64,000 bases of DNA from Cytobacillus oceanisediminis 2691 (GCF_007678455.1 NZ_VEEP01000009.1:32172-96171); one strand, 5' to 3'. Positions 16,130 to 26,205 are shown, counted from the stretch's first letter. Notes: generated from the letters alone by a model not told the origin. Numbers and translations are program-made.

Positions 16130-18802
16130 CTATTTAGCTGTTACAACTTCTTTTTCATTAATTTTTTCGTGACGGATTGTTGCCTGTGCAGCTGCAAGTC
16201 TTGCAAGCGGCACCCGGTAAGGAGAGCAGCTGACGTAGTCAAGTCCAGCATTATAGCAGAATTCAATCGAACTCTTCTCTCCGCCATGCTCCCCGCAAAT
16301 TCCAGTCTTCAAACCAGGCTTTGATTTTCGGCCCAGTTCCACACCTGTCTCCACCAATTTGCCCACTCCCTCGCGATCAAGGACAGCAAATGGATTTTCA
16401 GGAAGGACTTTTTGCTCGATATATGCCTGAAGGAATTTGCCCTCTGCATCGTCACGGCTGTATCCGAAAGTCGTCTGTGTCAGGTCATTCGTCCCAAATG
16501 AGAAGAAGTCTGCTTCCTCAGCAATCTGATCAGCAGTCAGGGCTGCACGCGGGATTTCAATCATCGTTCCCACTGTATATTCGAACTCCTTGCCTGTTTC
16601 TTCTTTTATACTAAGTGCTGCTGCATTTACAAGTTCACGCATTTCTTTCAGTTCATTCACATGGCCGACTAGCGGAATCATGATTTCAGGCTTCGCCTCG
16701 ATTCCTTTATCAGCCAGTTTCGCTACTGCATAAAAGATTGCTCTAGCCTGCATTTCATATATTTCAGGATGGATCATTCCAAGTCGGCAGCCGCGATGGC
16801 CAAGCATCGGATTAAACTCATCAAGCTGGCGCACTTTCTTCAGCAATGCTTCTTTTTCCTTAAGTTCCTTTGATTCCGGGTCTAAGATTTGAAGTTTTGT
16901 AATCTCCACCAAAAGTTCTTCTTTATCAGGAAGGAACTCATGCAATGGAGGGTCAAGCAAGCGAATCGTTACAGGCAGTCCCTGCATCACTTCCAGAATT
17001 CCTTCAAAATCTCCCTGCTGCATCGGCAGGAGTTCATCCAAAGCAGCGTTCCGCTCTTCAAATGTTTCTGCCAGGATCATCTTCTGAACAATCGGCACCC
17101 TTGCAGCGTCCATGAACATATGCTCTGTACGGCAAAGACCAATGCCGCCAGCTCCAAATTCCAGAGCTTTCGCGGAATCCTCAGGATTATCTGCATTCGT
17201 GCGGACGCCAATTTTACGCTCCTCATCTGCCCATGACAGTAATAATTGGAACTCCGCAGATAACTCAGGTTCAATCATCGGGATTTCGCCGAGCATGATT
17301 TCTCCTGTTCCCCCATCAATCGTGATGATATCCCCATGGTTCACGGTAATTTCACCGACTCGGAACTGCTTTTCGTGTAAATCGATTTTCATCGCTTCGC
17401 ATCCGCAAATACATGCTTTACCCATTCCGCGAGCAACTACTGCAGCGTGACTAGTCATACCGCCACGGCTGGTTACGACAGCCTGGGCGGAAATGATGCC
17501 ATGGATATCATCAGGAGTGGTTTCGGGACGCACCAGGATGACCTTTTGGCCTTCATTTGCCAGCAGCTCTGCTTCATCTGCATCAAAAACAACCTTGCCA
17601 GTTGCTGCACCAGGTGATGCAGGAAGGCCTTTAGCCAGCTGGTTGCGTTCATAATTCTCGTCAATCCTGCGGTGAAGTAGCTGGTCAAGCTGTTCAGGAT
17701 CAACACGGAGCAGGGCAGTCTTTTTATCAATGATTCCTTCTTTCACAAGTTCTGTTGCAATACGGATAGCAGCCTGCGCGGTGCGTTTCCCTGTACGTGT
17801 CTGAAGGATGAAAAGCTCACCGCGTTCAACAGTAAATTCAATATCCTGCATGTCCTCGTAATGCTGTTCAAGTCGATTGCAAGTGTCAACGAATTGCTGA
17901 TAAACAGCAGGCATTTCATCTTTTAATGTCTGGATTGGCTGAGGAGTCCGTATGCCTGCCACAACATCTTCTCCCTGAGCGTTGATCAAGTATTCTCCAT
18001 ACAGAATGCTTTCGCCTGTGGATGGGTCCCTAGTAAAAGCAACACCAGTTCCTGAATCGTCTCCCATGTTCCCGAATACCATGCTCTGGATATTTACCGC
18101 TGTGCCTAAATGTGATGGAATTTTGTTCAAACGGCGGTAAACAATCGCCCGTTGATTGTTCCATGAGTCAAAAACTGCGTTGATCGACAGGAATAGCTGC
18201 TCTTTTGGATCCTGCGGAAACGGCTTCCTCGTATGCTTTGTCACGATATTCTTATATCCTTCGATTACTTCCTTCCAATCTTCTGCAGTCATCTCAGGGT
18301 CTGAATTATAGCCTTTCGCTTCTCTTGTTTCTTCCAGTAATCGCTCGAAGAAGAAAACATCAACATCGAGGACAACATCACTGAACATCTGAATGAAGCG
18401 GCGATAGGAATCGTACGCAAACCGCGGGTTGTTTGTAAGCTTCGCCATTCCTTCAACTGTCTCATCATTCATGCCAAGGTTCAGGATTGTATCCATCATT
18501 CCCGGCATTGAGAATACTGCGCCAGAGCGTACAGAGACTAGCAGGGGATTCTCCGGATTACCAAGTTCCTTTCCAGTTTTCTTTTCAAGCTCACCGAGTG
18601 CTTCGAGAACCTGTGCCTGAACTTCTGCCGGGATAGTCTTCCCCTCATCGTAATAGGAGTTGCACGCTTCTGTCGAAATCGTGAATCCGAAAGGTACCGG
18701 AAGACCGATACGTGTCATTTCCGCCAGGTTTGCACCCTTCCCACCCAGTTTTTCTTTCATTCCGCTGTTTCCTTCATTAAAAAGATACACAAATTTAGAC
18801 AT
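16130..18802 (-). CDS. ppdK: Pyruvate, phosphate dikinase
   Basis: 890 residues from the ATG at 18802 (GAGAGGAGTTAAGCGA site). It interconverts pyruvate + ATP + Pi and PEP + AMP + PPi. Order: N-terminal nucleotide-grasp domain (GGKGANLAEM, SVRSGAVFSMPGMMDT), the phospho-histidine domain with GGMTSHAAVVARGMGKACI (catalytic His preceded by the regulatory Thr), and the C-terminal PEP barrel with GICGEHGG. It starts 4 nt after the stop of yqfL, its cognate regulator, and both follow ccpN, forming one operon for PEP/pyruvate control. Confidence 0.97.
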   Translation of the reverse strand: MSKFVYLFNEGNSGMKEKLGGKGANLAEMTRIGLPVPFGFTISTEACNSYYDEGKTIPAEVQAQVLEALGELEKKTGKELGNPENPLLVSVRSGAVFSMPGMMDTILNLGMNDETVEGMAKLTNNPRFAYDSYRRFIQMFSDVVLDVDVFFFERLLEETREAKGYNSDPEMTAEDWKEVIEGYKNIVTKHTRKPFPQDPKEQLFLSINAVFDSWNNQRAIVYRRLNKIPSHLGTAVNIQSMVFGNMGDDSGTGVAFTRDPSTGESILYGEYLINAQGEDVVAGIRTPQPIQTLKDEMPAVYQQFVDTCNRLEQHYEDMQDIEFTVERGELFILQTRTGKRTAQAAIRIATELVKEGIIDKKTALLRVDPEQLDQLLHRRIDENYERNQLAKGLPASPGAATGKVVFDADEAELLANEGQKVILVRPETTPDDIHGIISAQAVVTSRGGMTSHAAVVARGMGKACICGCEAMKIDLHEKQFRVGEITVNHGDIITIDGGTGEIMLGEIPMIEPELSAEFQLLLSWADEERKIGVRTNADNPEDSAKALEFGAGGIGLCRTEHMFMDAARVPIVQKMILAETFEERNAALDELLPMQQGDFEGILEVMQGLPVTIRLLDPPLHEFLPDKEELLVEITKLQILDPESKELKEKEALLKKVRQLDEFNPMLGHRGCRLGMIHPEIYEMQARAIFYAVAKLADKGIEAKPEIMIPLVGHVNELKEMRELVNAAALSIKEETGKEFEYTVGTMIEIPRAALTADQIAEEADFFSFGTNDLTQTTFGYSRDDAEGKFLQAYIEQKVLPENPFAVLDREGVGKLVETGVELGRKSKPGLKTGICGEHGGEKSSIEFCYNAGLDYVSCSPYRVPLARLAAAQATIRHEKINEKEVVTAK

Positions 18803-18806
18803 TCGC

Positions 18807-19613
18807 TTAACTCCTCTCACTTTTTAGAATATCAAGTATCAGTCCTGCTGTTTCTTCAATGGCCTTATTGGAAACATTGATGACCGGGCAGCCAACACGT
18901 TTCATGATTTTTTCAGCATAATCCAGCTCTTCGAGAATTCGCTCATAGCTGGCATAATTCGCCCTGGCTCCAAGTCCGAGCGCCTTCAGCCTTTCCGTCC
19001 TGATTTCGTTCAGCTTATCCGGTGAAATGATCAAACCTACACATTTGCTTCTTGGAATCTGGAATAATTCATCCGGCGGTTTGACCTCCGGTACGATCGG
19101 TACATTGGCTACTTTGTAGCGCTTATGTGCCAGGTACATTGACAATGGGGTTTTCGATGTTCTGGAAACACCGACCAAAACAATGTCTGCCCTCAATATC
19201 CCGCGCGGATCACGGCCATCATCATACTTTACGGCAAATTCGATGGCTTCGATCTTGCGGAAATATTCATCGTCCAATTTACGCATCATGCCGGGACGAT
19301 GGTTAGGCTCTTTGTTGAACTTCTTTTCAAACGCGTTCATAAGTGGATTCAACAAATCAACTGCGTAAATCCCCTCTTCTTTTGCTCTCCGGTCCAGATA
19401 GGCTTTTAGGGCGGGTACGACAATGGTATATGCGATGATTGAATGTCCTTGCCTGGCCATCATCAAAATGTCCTCAATGTCTTCCTCATCCTCAACATAT
19501 GAATTCCTTCTTATATCAACCTGCCCGCCGTTAAACTGTGTTGCCACAGCTTTTACTACAAATTCTGCTGTTTCCCCGACTGAGTCGGATACCACATAGA
19601 CAACTTCCTTCAT
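18807..19613 (-). CDS. yqfL: PPDK regulatory kinase/phosphorylase (DUF299)
   Basis: 268 residues from the ATG at 19613, which aligns with YqfL (VVYVVSDSVGETAE); a TTG at 19619 is also in frame. The family phosphorylates a Thr next to the catalytic His of PPDK using ADP and removes it with phosphate. A P-loop GVSRTSKTPLSMYL lies near residue 150. It is 20 nt downstream of ccpN, as in B. subtilis, and here directly precedes the target enzyme gene. Confidence 0.95.
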   Translation of the reverse strand: MKEVVYVVSDSVGETAEFVVKAVATQFNGGQVDIRRNSYVEDEEDIEDILMMARQGHSIIAYTIVVPALKAYLDRRAKEEGIYAVDLLNPLMNAFEKKFNKEPNHRPGMMRKLDDEYFRKIEAIEFAVKYDDGRDPRGILRADIVLVGVSRTSKTPLSMYLAHKRYKVANVPIVPEVKPPDELFQIPRSKCVGLIISPDKLNEIRTERLKALGLGARANYASYERILEELDYAEKIMKRVGCPVINVSNKAIEETAGLILDILKSERS

Positions 19614-19633
19614 ATCCAAAGTGCGCTCACTTC

Positions 19634-20281
19634 CTAGACAGATTTTTGCTCTGCGATTTCTAAATATACCTTGGTTATCGTTGTTTTGGTTATTCGCCCG
19701 ATAACCTCATATGAATCGGGGTTGCTGCTGAGTTCACGTACAACAGGGAGAGAATCGATTCTATTCGTCACCAGTTTCCTGGCAGCCTGCAGCAGCGTTT
19801 CTTCAGGTTTTACCGTTATGATGTTAGGCATCCTCGTCATGATGACGCTTACAGGAAGATCTTCGAGGTTCTTGTTTCCAATCGCAGCCCTCAGTAAATC
19901 CTTTCTCGAAATGACTCCAGCCAGGCACCCCTCTGAATCAACAGCATACAAAGTCCCGACATCCTCAAGGAACATCTGGACGATCGCATCATATACAGAG
20001 GAAGATTTTTGCACCACAATTGGATGGCCTTTATAATCCTTCACCTTCAAATTCAGTACCTCTGTCGGTTCGAATAATCTCTCTTTATCCTTATTGAAAA
20101 AATAGCCGACTCTTGGCCTCGCTTCAAGACTTCCTGCCATTGTAAGGATTGCCAGATCGGGACGAAGGGTTGCCCGTGTCAGCTTCAGTTTTTCGGCAAT
20201 CTGCTCCCCGGTAATCGGGCCATCCTCTTTTACAATTTGAACGATTTCTTCCTGCCGTTTTGTTAGTTTAATAGAACTCAC
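19634..20281 (-). CDS. ccpN: Transcriptional repressor CcpN, HTH plus two CBS domains
   Basis: 215 residues from the GTG at 20281, preceded by GGGGGTACGTTGGT; GTG 20284 and TTG 20287 are alternatives, but the CcpN family starts nearest the first. An N-terminal winged HTH (ITGEQIAEKLKLTRATLRPDLAI within residues ~20-40) is followed by two CBS domains (VYDAIVQMFLEDVGTLYAVD and a second after VSVIMTRMPN). CcpN represses gluconeogenic genes such as gapB and pckA in the presence of glucose. It heads the operon with yqfL and ppdK. Confidence 0.92.
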   Translation of the reverse strand: MSSIKLTKRQEEIVQIVKEDGPITGEQIAEKLKLTRATLRPDLAILTMAGSLEARPRVGYFFNKDKERLFEPTEVLNLKVKDYKGHPIVVQKSSSVYDAIVQMFLEDVGTLYAVDSEGCLAGVISRKDLLRAAIGNKNLEDLPVSVIMTRMPNIITVKPEETLLQAARKLVTNRIDSLPVVRELSSNPDSYEVIGRITKTTITKVYLEIAEQKSV

Positions 20282-20524
20282 CACCAACGTACCCCCAATA
20301 ATAATTATGTAACATTATCAAGGATTTTTTAAATGTGTTATCCTTATTAATTTATAGTATATAACATTTAATGAAAAATCAAAAGAAAAGGTTTTAATTT
20401 TTATAGTTTTCTTTTAAAAATGCTGCCTTTAAATGGTTTATCACTGTTATTAGGTTTGGAATTAGGTCATACTGTTTAAATTTCCGCATCCTCTTAAACA
20501 CTTCGATGTCTGTATAATACAAAA

Positions 20525-20552
20525 AATCCCCTGTAACACTACCCAGGGGATT
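20525..20552 (-). terminator. Intrinsic terminator of exoA
   Basis: AATCCCCTG / CAGGGGATT perfect 9-bp stem, then TTTTTTG on the minus strand. The 240 bp between this hairpin and ccpN hold no convincing gene. Confidence 0.85.
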
Positions 20553-20565
20553 CTAGCTATAGGCC

Positions 20566-21321
20566 TTATACATTCAATTCGAGTGTCACAGGACAGTGGT
20601 CGCTGCCCATTATTAAACATTCTGCTCCTGCTTGATGAATGGCAGGCGCCAGTTTTTCTGAAACAATGAAGTAATCAATGCGCCAGCCTATATTCCTTTC
20701 TCTCACTTTACTCATATAAGACCACCAGGTGTATACATCCTTGGCATCAGGATAAAGGTATCGGAAAGAATCAACAAAACCACTGTTCAGGAGTTGAGTC
20801 ATCTTCCCGCGTTCTTCGTCGGTAAACCCGGAATTCCCTCGATTCGATTTAGGGTTTTTCAGGTCGTGGTCATGGTGGGCGACATTCAGGTCTCCGGTCA
20901 GGACAACTGGCTTTTCCTTTTCCAATTCGAGCATGTAATCCCTAAGCTTGTCTTCCCAGGATAAACGATAGCCGAGGCGGGCAAGATCACGCTGAGAGTT
21001 CGGCGTATAAACATTGATAAGATAAAACTGATCAAACTCAACGGTAATTGCCCTGCCCTCATGATCATGTTCGGCTGATCCGATGCCGTATTTTACTGAT
21101 ATAGGCTTTTGTCTGGTGAAAACAGCGGTACCAGAATACCCTTTCTTTTCAGCATAGTTCCAGTACTGGTGATACCCTTCCATTTCAAGGCTTATCTGGC
21201 CTTCCTGCAGTTTGGTTTCCTGAATGCAAAATACATCCGCCCCCGCATCCCGGAAGAAATCCAAAAACCCTTTCCGGGCACAAGCCCTTATGCCGTTCAC
21301 GTTCCATGATACTAATTTCAT
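20566..21321 (-). CDS. exoA: Exodeoxyribonuclease III (AP endonuclease)
   Basis: 251 residues, standard length. Family motifs in order: LVSWNVNGIRA, CIQETKLQ (metal-binding Glu), GYSGTAVF, VLTGDLNVAHHDHDL, WRIDYFIVS and the terminal catalytic GSDHCPV. It cleaves abasic sites and removes 3' blocking groups in base-excision repair. Site GAGGAGAAAGTGGTTT. Single-gene unit. Confidence 0.96.
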   Translation of the reverse strand: MKLVSWNVNGIRACARKGFLDFFRDAGADVFCIQETKLQEGQISLEMEGYHQYWNYAEKKGYSGTAVFTRQKPISVKYGIGSAEHDHEGRAITVEFDQFYLINVYTPNSQRDLARLGYRLSWEDKLRDYMLELEKEKPVVLTGDLNVAHHDHDLKNPKSNRGNSGFTDEERGKMTQLLNSGFVDSFRYLYPDAKDVYTWWSYMSKVRERNIGWRIDYFIVSEKLAPAIHQAGAECLIMGSDHCPVTLELNV

Positions 21322-21378
21322 AAACCACTTTCTCCTCGATTATTATTCTGCCTTGCAGAAAACTTGTATTCTCCTATT

Positions 21379-22788
21379 CTAACAGTCTTCGATCAGCGAT
21401 TCTAATACTGCGATTCCCTTAACAATATCTTTAACCCGAGCGTTGGCAAATGAAAGCCGGAAGTGCAGGCTTCTTTGGTTCGTGTAAATCCTGCCGGGAT
21501 TGATCAGCACCCCATTCGCAAGTGCCTTGCGGTATAAGTCAGCCAAAGAGATTTCCTGCTTTATTTTAACCCATATGAAAAAACCGCCTGCAGGATGTTC
21601 CCACTCAGCATATCGGCTCAAGTGCTGTTCCAGTGCTTGCAGCACTGCATTCCTCCGTATTTTCAGATGCTTCCTGACCTCTGTGACATGCTTCTCGTAA
21701 AGTCCGCTTGAAAGCCATTCTGCCGCTGCTCTTTGGGAAAGGGAACTTGTGCCATAGTCTGTTTGCATTTTCAGGTCTGCCAGGCGGTCAATGACAGCTT
21801 CAGGGCCTACTAGCCACCCAATTCTCAATCCCGGATTCAGGCTCTTTGACAGGCTGCCTAAGTATAAAACATTGCCATGCCTATCGTGGGATTTGATTGG
21901 CATAGGGGGAGGACTGTCGAGCCATAAATCACCGTACACATCATCTTCAATTATTGGGATCTGGGCATTTTCCGCCAAACTCAACAATTCCCGTCTTCTT
22001 TTTTCCCCCATCAATGCCCCTGTTGGATTATGGAAGGTGGGATGACAATAAAGCACTGAGTTCTTGCTTGGGTGGATCTTTTCTATCTTCCCGGGAATGA
22101 TGCCCTCATGGTCAATCGGAACTCCCTGAAGCTGCATTCCTGCGGATTGGAAGGTCGATAAAGAATTCACATAGGATGGAGTTTCCAGTAACACTGTTGA
22201 TCCTCTTTCCAGCAGCCCAATCGAAATAAGGTGTAGTGCTTGCAAAGCACCAGAAACAATAAGGATTGAGGACGAAGAAGTATTGATCCCTTTTTGACTA
22301 AGGTATTTGGCAATCTCATCCCTCAACTGTGGATTCCCCTTCGGTTCCTCGTAGCCAAAAGGTTCAAGATTTTGTCCTACTTTCGTTATAACAGCCCTCA
22401 TCTCCTCAAGAGGGAATAAGTCTTTTGAAAGCTCTCCCTTGCTTAGCTGAATCAAGCCTTCATTGGATTCTGCCTGGTTTATTGCCTGGACTGTTGGCAT
22501 GCTTGCCTGATGAGTACCCAGTCCTACCTGTTCATTCCAGTTCAATGGAGGTTCTGATCGCATAAGTGTCCATGTGTTGTTGACAACAATTGTTCCCATC
22601 CCTGTTTTCCCTTCGATCAGGCCATCGGCGGCCATTTCATCCAACGCTGTCACAATCGTGCTCCTGTTTACTCCGAATTGACTGGCAAGAGCGCGCTGGC
22701 TCGGCAGCCTGCTGCCAACCGGCCAAGTACCATTCGTAATCTGTTCTTTTATATAATCTTTAATCATCTTGTACTTCGGTGCTTTCAT
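21379..22788 (-). CDS. MocR/PdxR-type regulator: GntR HTH fused to aminotransferase domain
   Basis: 469 residues. Residues 1-70 form a GntR winged HTH (GSRLPSQRALASQFGVNRSTI). The rest is a fold-type I aminotransferase domain with PLP lysine in YLGSLSKSLNPGLRIGW. Such proteins are regulators that sense PLP or amino acids, usually not active enzymes. It is divergent from an EamA exporter, which is the likely target. Two ATTGGTTGG direct repeats lie between the two starts. Confidence 0.9.
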   Translation of the reverse strand: MKAPKYKMIKDYIKEQITNGTWPVGSRLPSQRALASQFGVNRSTIVTALDEMAADGLIEGKTGMGTIVVNNTWTLMRSEPPLNWNEQVGLGTHQASMPTVQAINQAESNEGLIQLSKGELSKDLFPLEEMRAVITKVGQNLEPFGYEEPKGNPQLRDEIAKYLSQKGINTSSSSILIVSGALQALHLISIGLLERGSTVLLETPSYVNSLSTFQSAGMQLQGVPIDHEGIIPGKIEKIHPSKNSVLYCHPTFHNPTGALMGEKRRRELLSLAENAQIPIIEDDVYGDLWLDSPPPMPIKSHDRHGNVLYLGSLSKSLNPGLRIGWLVGPEAVIDRLADLKMQTDYGTSSLSQRAAAEWLSSGLYEKHVTEVRKHLKIRRNAVLQALEQHLSRYAEWEHPAGGFFIWVKIKQEISLADLYRKALANGVLINPGRIYTNQRSLHFRLSFANARVKDIVKGIAVLESLIEDC

Positions 22789-22806
22789 TCACAGGCTCCA
22801 TTCAAA

Positions 22807-22839
22807 ATTGGTTGGTTTCAATATACCCCTATTGGTTGG
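22807..22839. promoter_or_regulatory. Direct repeats, candidate MocR operator
   Basis: ATTGGTTGG at 22807-22815 and again at 22831-22839, same orientation, 24 bp start to start, in the shared promoter region of the divergent MocR-type and EamA genes. MocR proteins are known to bind direct repeats; the link here is inferred. Confidence 0.5.
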
Positions 22840-22900
22840 ATACATTTTACCAAGTCCCGATTATATTTAAAAGACATAAGGTTAATAAGGATTAAATTGG

Positions 22901-23818
22901 ATGGTTTTTATTGAGGTGGAGGATTTGAATATTAAATTGATAACAGCACACTTGCTCGTCATCCTTTTATGGGGTTCGGCATTCGCCGGTATAAGACACG
23001 GACTGGAGGGATATTCTGCAGAGCACTTATCCTTTCTTCGGCTTTTGGTGGGATCGATTACTCTTGTCTGCTATGCCGCCATTACAAAGATGAAGATGCC
23101 GGAGGTCAGAGATTTGCCTGTCATCTTCCTGTTTGGATTCCTGGGGTTTGCGGTCTACCAAACAGCCCTGAATTTCGGGGAACAAACAGTCAGTGCAGGG
23201 GCAGCAAGTTTGCTTGTATCTACATCACCTGTTTTCATTGGATTATTAGGAAGGATTTTCTTTCAGGAACGTGCAGGAAAAAGGTACTGGACTGGCGCTG
23301 CCATCAGCATGGCAGGAATCGTCCTTATTTCAATTGGCTCCGGCAAAGGTCTAGATTTAGGAATTGGCGTGATGTTGATCTTGCTTGCTTCATTTTCAGA
23401 ATCCATATATTTCGTGTTCCAAAAAAAATATCTGGATAAATACGGACCACTCCCATTTACTGCCTACACGATATGGAGTGCTACCATCTTCATGGGATTC
23501 TTTGCTTCCGATCTCTCAGCTCAAATTTCCTCAGCATCCTCCGGAGCAACGATTAGCGCCGTCTATCTTGGAGTTTTTCCGACCGTAATAGCCTATTTCG
23601 CTTTAGCTTATATAACCGCGAAATCAGGTGCATCAGAAGCGGCCAGTTCTTTATACCTTACTCCGGCCGCCTCTTTCCTGGTAGCCTGGGTTTGGTTGGG
23701 AGAAGTACCAAGCTTCCTGACCATTGCAGGCGGCATAATCACTCTTTTAGGAGTTTCCCTGACTTACCTGAAAGGATGGGGCAATGTGCCAGAACCCTTT
23801 TCAGATATCAAAGGATAG
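22901..23818 (+). CDS. EamA/DMT-family exporter
   Basis: Up to 305 residues with ten predicted membrane helices in two EamA repeats (HLLVILLWGSAFAGIRH... and ...MLILLASFSESIYFVFQKKY). The family exports amino acids and other metabolites. The start is uncertain: ATG 22901 has AAGGATTAAATTGG, but GAGGTGGAGG further in could serve a later TTG. It is divergent from a MocR-type regulator. Its last 18 bp overlap tail to tail with the photolyase-like gene. Confidence 0.85.
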   Translation: MVFIEVEDLNIKLITAHLLVILLWGSAFAGIRHGLEGYSAEHLSFLRLLVGSITLVCYAAITKMKMPEVRDLPVIFLFGFLGFAVYQTALNFGEQTVSAGAASLLVSTSPVFIGLLGRIFFQERAGKRYWTGAAISMAGIVLISIGSGKGLDLGIGVMLILLASFSESIYFVFQKKYLDKYGPLPFTAYTIWSATIFMGFFASDLSAQISSASSGATISAVYLGVFPTVIAYFALAYITAKSGASEAASSLYLTPAASFLVAWVWLGEVPSFLTIAGGIITLLGVSLTYLKGWGNVPEPFSDIKG

Positions 23819-25189
23819 CTGGCCTGTTTCGCCCTCACCGTTTTTTCCAGAGGGTTTATTTTGTTTCGTTAGACTATCAAACCTTTGCCGCGCCAGCTTA
23901 TTCGCTTTTACGACATCAATCATCGGAGGTGGATAGCCTAGTTGATAAAAAGCAGGATAAAGCCATGGTTCATGAACATACTCTACTGGAATTGTTTCCA
24001 ATTCACTTATATAACGGCGAATGAATCCTCCTTCCGGATCGATTTGCTTGCTGATTTTTACTGGATTTGCGATTTTTACCTTTTTTGTCCTCAAGCCAGT
24101 TATTTGCTGAACATAAAAATCATGTAATGCAGGGTCGTAATCCAAATACAATTGTGCAAGCACTGCAGAGGGTTTCTGCCCATCCAGCAATAAAGTATTG
24201 GCAATAAATGAGGTCACCATTTCCCTTAACGTGTAGTTCAACCAGCCTGTTTTAACCAGGCTTCTCATTGCAGCGTCGATGACAGGAACTCCTGTCATTC
24301 CCTCGATCCAGCGCTGGAACCACTCTTCATTCCAGTCCTTCTTGATTCTTGATACCTCTTCGATCTGCTTGTCTTCCGGTGGATGGCAGACGGTTCTCAT
24401 CATGGAAGTTAATTTTGATAAAAATGCTTCTAGCTGAAGTTTTTCATCATCATTTTCGCATAATTGAAGTTTTTCGGATGTTTTCTGTAAAATTGTCCTC
24501 ACCGAGATATTCCCCCAGGAAATATAAGCGGAAAGCCTGGAAGAAGAAAACGATGATGGAAGCGGTTTATGCTGGTTAACAATATAATTCGCACATCTTT
24601 CCTCAAGGAAGGATTCCAGCGTCTCGATTGCCCGGGATTCGCCCCCTTGTTGGCCAAAACGAATTCTCTGGCCTTTTACGTGGAAATGATGGATTTTTTT
24701 CATATCTGTGAACAGAATTGACGGCGTTTCTTCAGGAACCTGAATCTCGTCTGGCGCTTGGATAAGTGGCTCATCCAAATATGACTGAACCTGCTTTTTA
24801 ACACCCCTGGCTGATACCTGATCAATTTCTGCTCCATAAATAAACAGTCGTTGCTGATTCCTCCCCATCCATTCGATAACCTTTTTTAAAATCCTTGAAT
24901 TCCGATGGATAAAGACATTGATAGATTCATAAGCTTCCATCAGTTTCTCGAAAACATCACACATTTTATTGATGGAAAAAAAGAGTTTGCCGCCCCGCTT
25001 TTCAATCTGATGAGAAAGGTCTTCAAGACTTTCAACTACAAATTGGAAATGACGAACTGAATAGGCAGCATCCTCCCATTGTGATGGCTCAATTATATAA
25101 AGAGGCAAGACTTCGCCAATCTTTGCTGCTTCTGCAATCGGTTGATGGTCAAATATGCGCAGGTCTCTATCGAAAAGGATGATATTCAT
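23801..25189 (-). CDS. Cryptochrome/photolyase-family FAD protein
   Basis: 462 residues from the ATG at 25189 (CGGAGTGATCGGA). N-terminal Rossmann-like DNA photolyase domain (NIILFDRDLRIFDHQPIAEA), then a helical FAD-binding domain with the family block TGVPVIDAAMRSLVKTGWLN and a downstream DPEGGFIRRYISEL segment close to photolyase consensus. Photolyases use light to split pyrimidine dimers. This member departs from the usual antenna and Trp-triad region, so repair activity is likely but not certain. It stands alone, tail to tail with the EamA gene. Confidence 0.82.
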   Translation of the reverse strand: MNIILFDRDLRIFDHQPIAEAAKIGEVLPLYIIEPSQWEDAAYSVRHFQFVVESLEDLSHQIEKRGGKLFFSINKMCDVFEKLMEAYESINVFIHRNSRILKKVIEWMGRNQQRLFIYGAEIDQVSARGVKKQVQSYLDEPLIQAPDEIQVPEETPSILFTDMKKIHHFHVKGQRIRFGQQGGESRAIETLESFLEERCANYIVNQHKPLPSSFSSSRLSAYISWGNISVRTILQKTSEKLQLCENDDEKLQLEAFLSKLTSMMRTVCHPPEDKQIEEVSRIKKDWNEEWFQRWIEGMTGVPVIDAAMRSLVKTGWLNYTLREMVTSFIANTLLLDGQKPSAVLAQLYLDYDPALHDFYVQQITGLRTKKVKIANPVKISKQIDPEGGFIRRYISELETIPVEYVHEPWLYPAFYQLGYPPPMIDVVKANKLARQRFDSLTKQNKPSGKNGEGETGQLSFDI

Positions 25190-25312
25190 TCCGATCACTC
25201 CGTTAATCTAGTTATTCCAGGCTAAACTGAAAACAAGCACAGTAAACAGTTATCAAAATCTATTATTAAATAAATCCTCATTTTAAGCCGAAACTTGCAC
25301 GGCAAGTTCTTG

Positions 25313-26182
25313 TTAATTGATTAATTCTCTAAGTAGAATCCCGAACATGATGCCAAGGAACATGGAGGTCAGTGTGCCGAGCAAGAAATATTCCGCCCAG
25401 TCCCTGTCGTCCATTTGCTTGAAGCGGGCGATTGATTTCGCAGTCACAATGAAGGCGATTGCCGGATATGAGCTATAATAAGTAAGAAGGATGACAAGCA
25501 GCCTTTCGATGTAGCCAATCAGTTTTCCGCGGGAAAGGTCGTGTTTGTTGAAGATCATGTAGCTGTATTGCTCAGAGAGTCCGCTATCTCCCTTATTTTT
25601 TGGGTATGAAGGGCCGGTCATTTCGTTTTTGAAAGTATATTTCCCTTCAAAGGTCAAAAGCTGGCCAGGCAGTGTGCCAAGCAGGATTTTGATAATATGG
25701 CCGCTTACCGTTGTACCCAGAATCAAAATGACCAAAATAACCAGCAAGATGGAGGCTGGATCCAATTGCCGGCCTTCTGTGAAAAGAAGCCCTATAAATC
25801 TCTTTATATACATAACTAGTGGAATTTTGTAAAACAATTGCAGTGCAGCCAACAGCATGGTGAGATGAAGAAGCTGATCCAGGACAAAGAACCATAATTT
25901 ATTGAGATGACCGCTTGCTGTATATTGATCAATGAGTTTGATTTTTAATAGATCAATAATCAAATGGGTGAATGTAATGAACAGGACTGGCCATATTACA
26001 GCCATTACTGGATCATTTTCCTGATTAAAAAGGGACCAGCCTGCTCCCAGGACCAGAGTGTTCACCATTAAATGATGAAGTATATGCTTTTTCAAACTCC
26101 TTAGTTTGGCCTCTACCATACGATCTGTCTGCAGGTAAAAGTCCGCTATTAAATGCGCGATGATAAGACTTAATAAAAGCAT
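25313..26182 (-). CDS. DUF3307 integral membrane protein
   Basis: 289 residues with about seven to eight hydrophobic helices. The start LLLSLIIAHLIADFYLQTD with the HLxADFxLQ pattern is typical of DUF3307. Function unknown. It lies 23 nt after the SatD-like gene, an association I recall in many Firmicutes, so the two probably work together, perhaps as a membrane partner to a regulated nucleotide- or DNA-binding protein. Confidence 0.8.
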   Translation of the reverse strand: MLLLSLIIAHLIADFYLQTDRMVEAKLRSLKKHILHHLMVNTLVLGAGWSLFNQENDPVMAVIWPVLFITFTHLIIDLLKIKLIDQYTASGHLNKLWFFVLDQLLHLTMLLAALQLFYKIPLVMYIKRFIGLLFTEGRQLDPASILLVILVILILGTTVSGHIIKILLGTLPGQLLTFEGKYTFKNEMTGPSYPKNKGDSGLSEQYSYMIFNKHDLSRGKLIGYIERLLVILLTYYSSYPAIAFIVTAKSIARFKQMDDRDWAEYFLLGTLTSMFLGIMFGILLRELIN

Positions 26183-26205
26183 GCTCCCTCTCCTTTCCCC
26201 TGAAC

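Noticed and set aside
20400-20510. Minus-strand ORF of about 35 codons between exoA and ccpN
   Set aside because: No ribosome site and no recognisable conservation.
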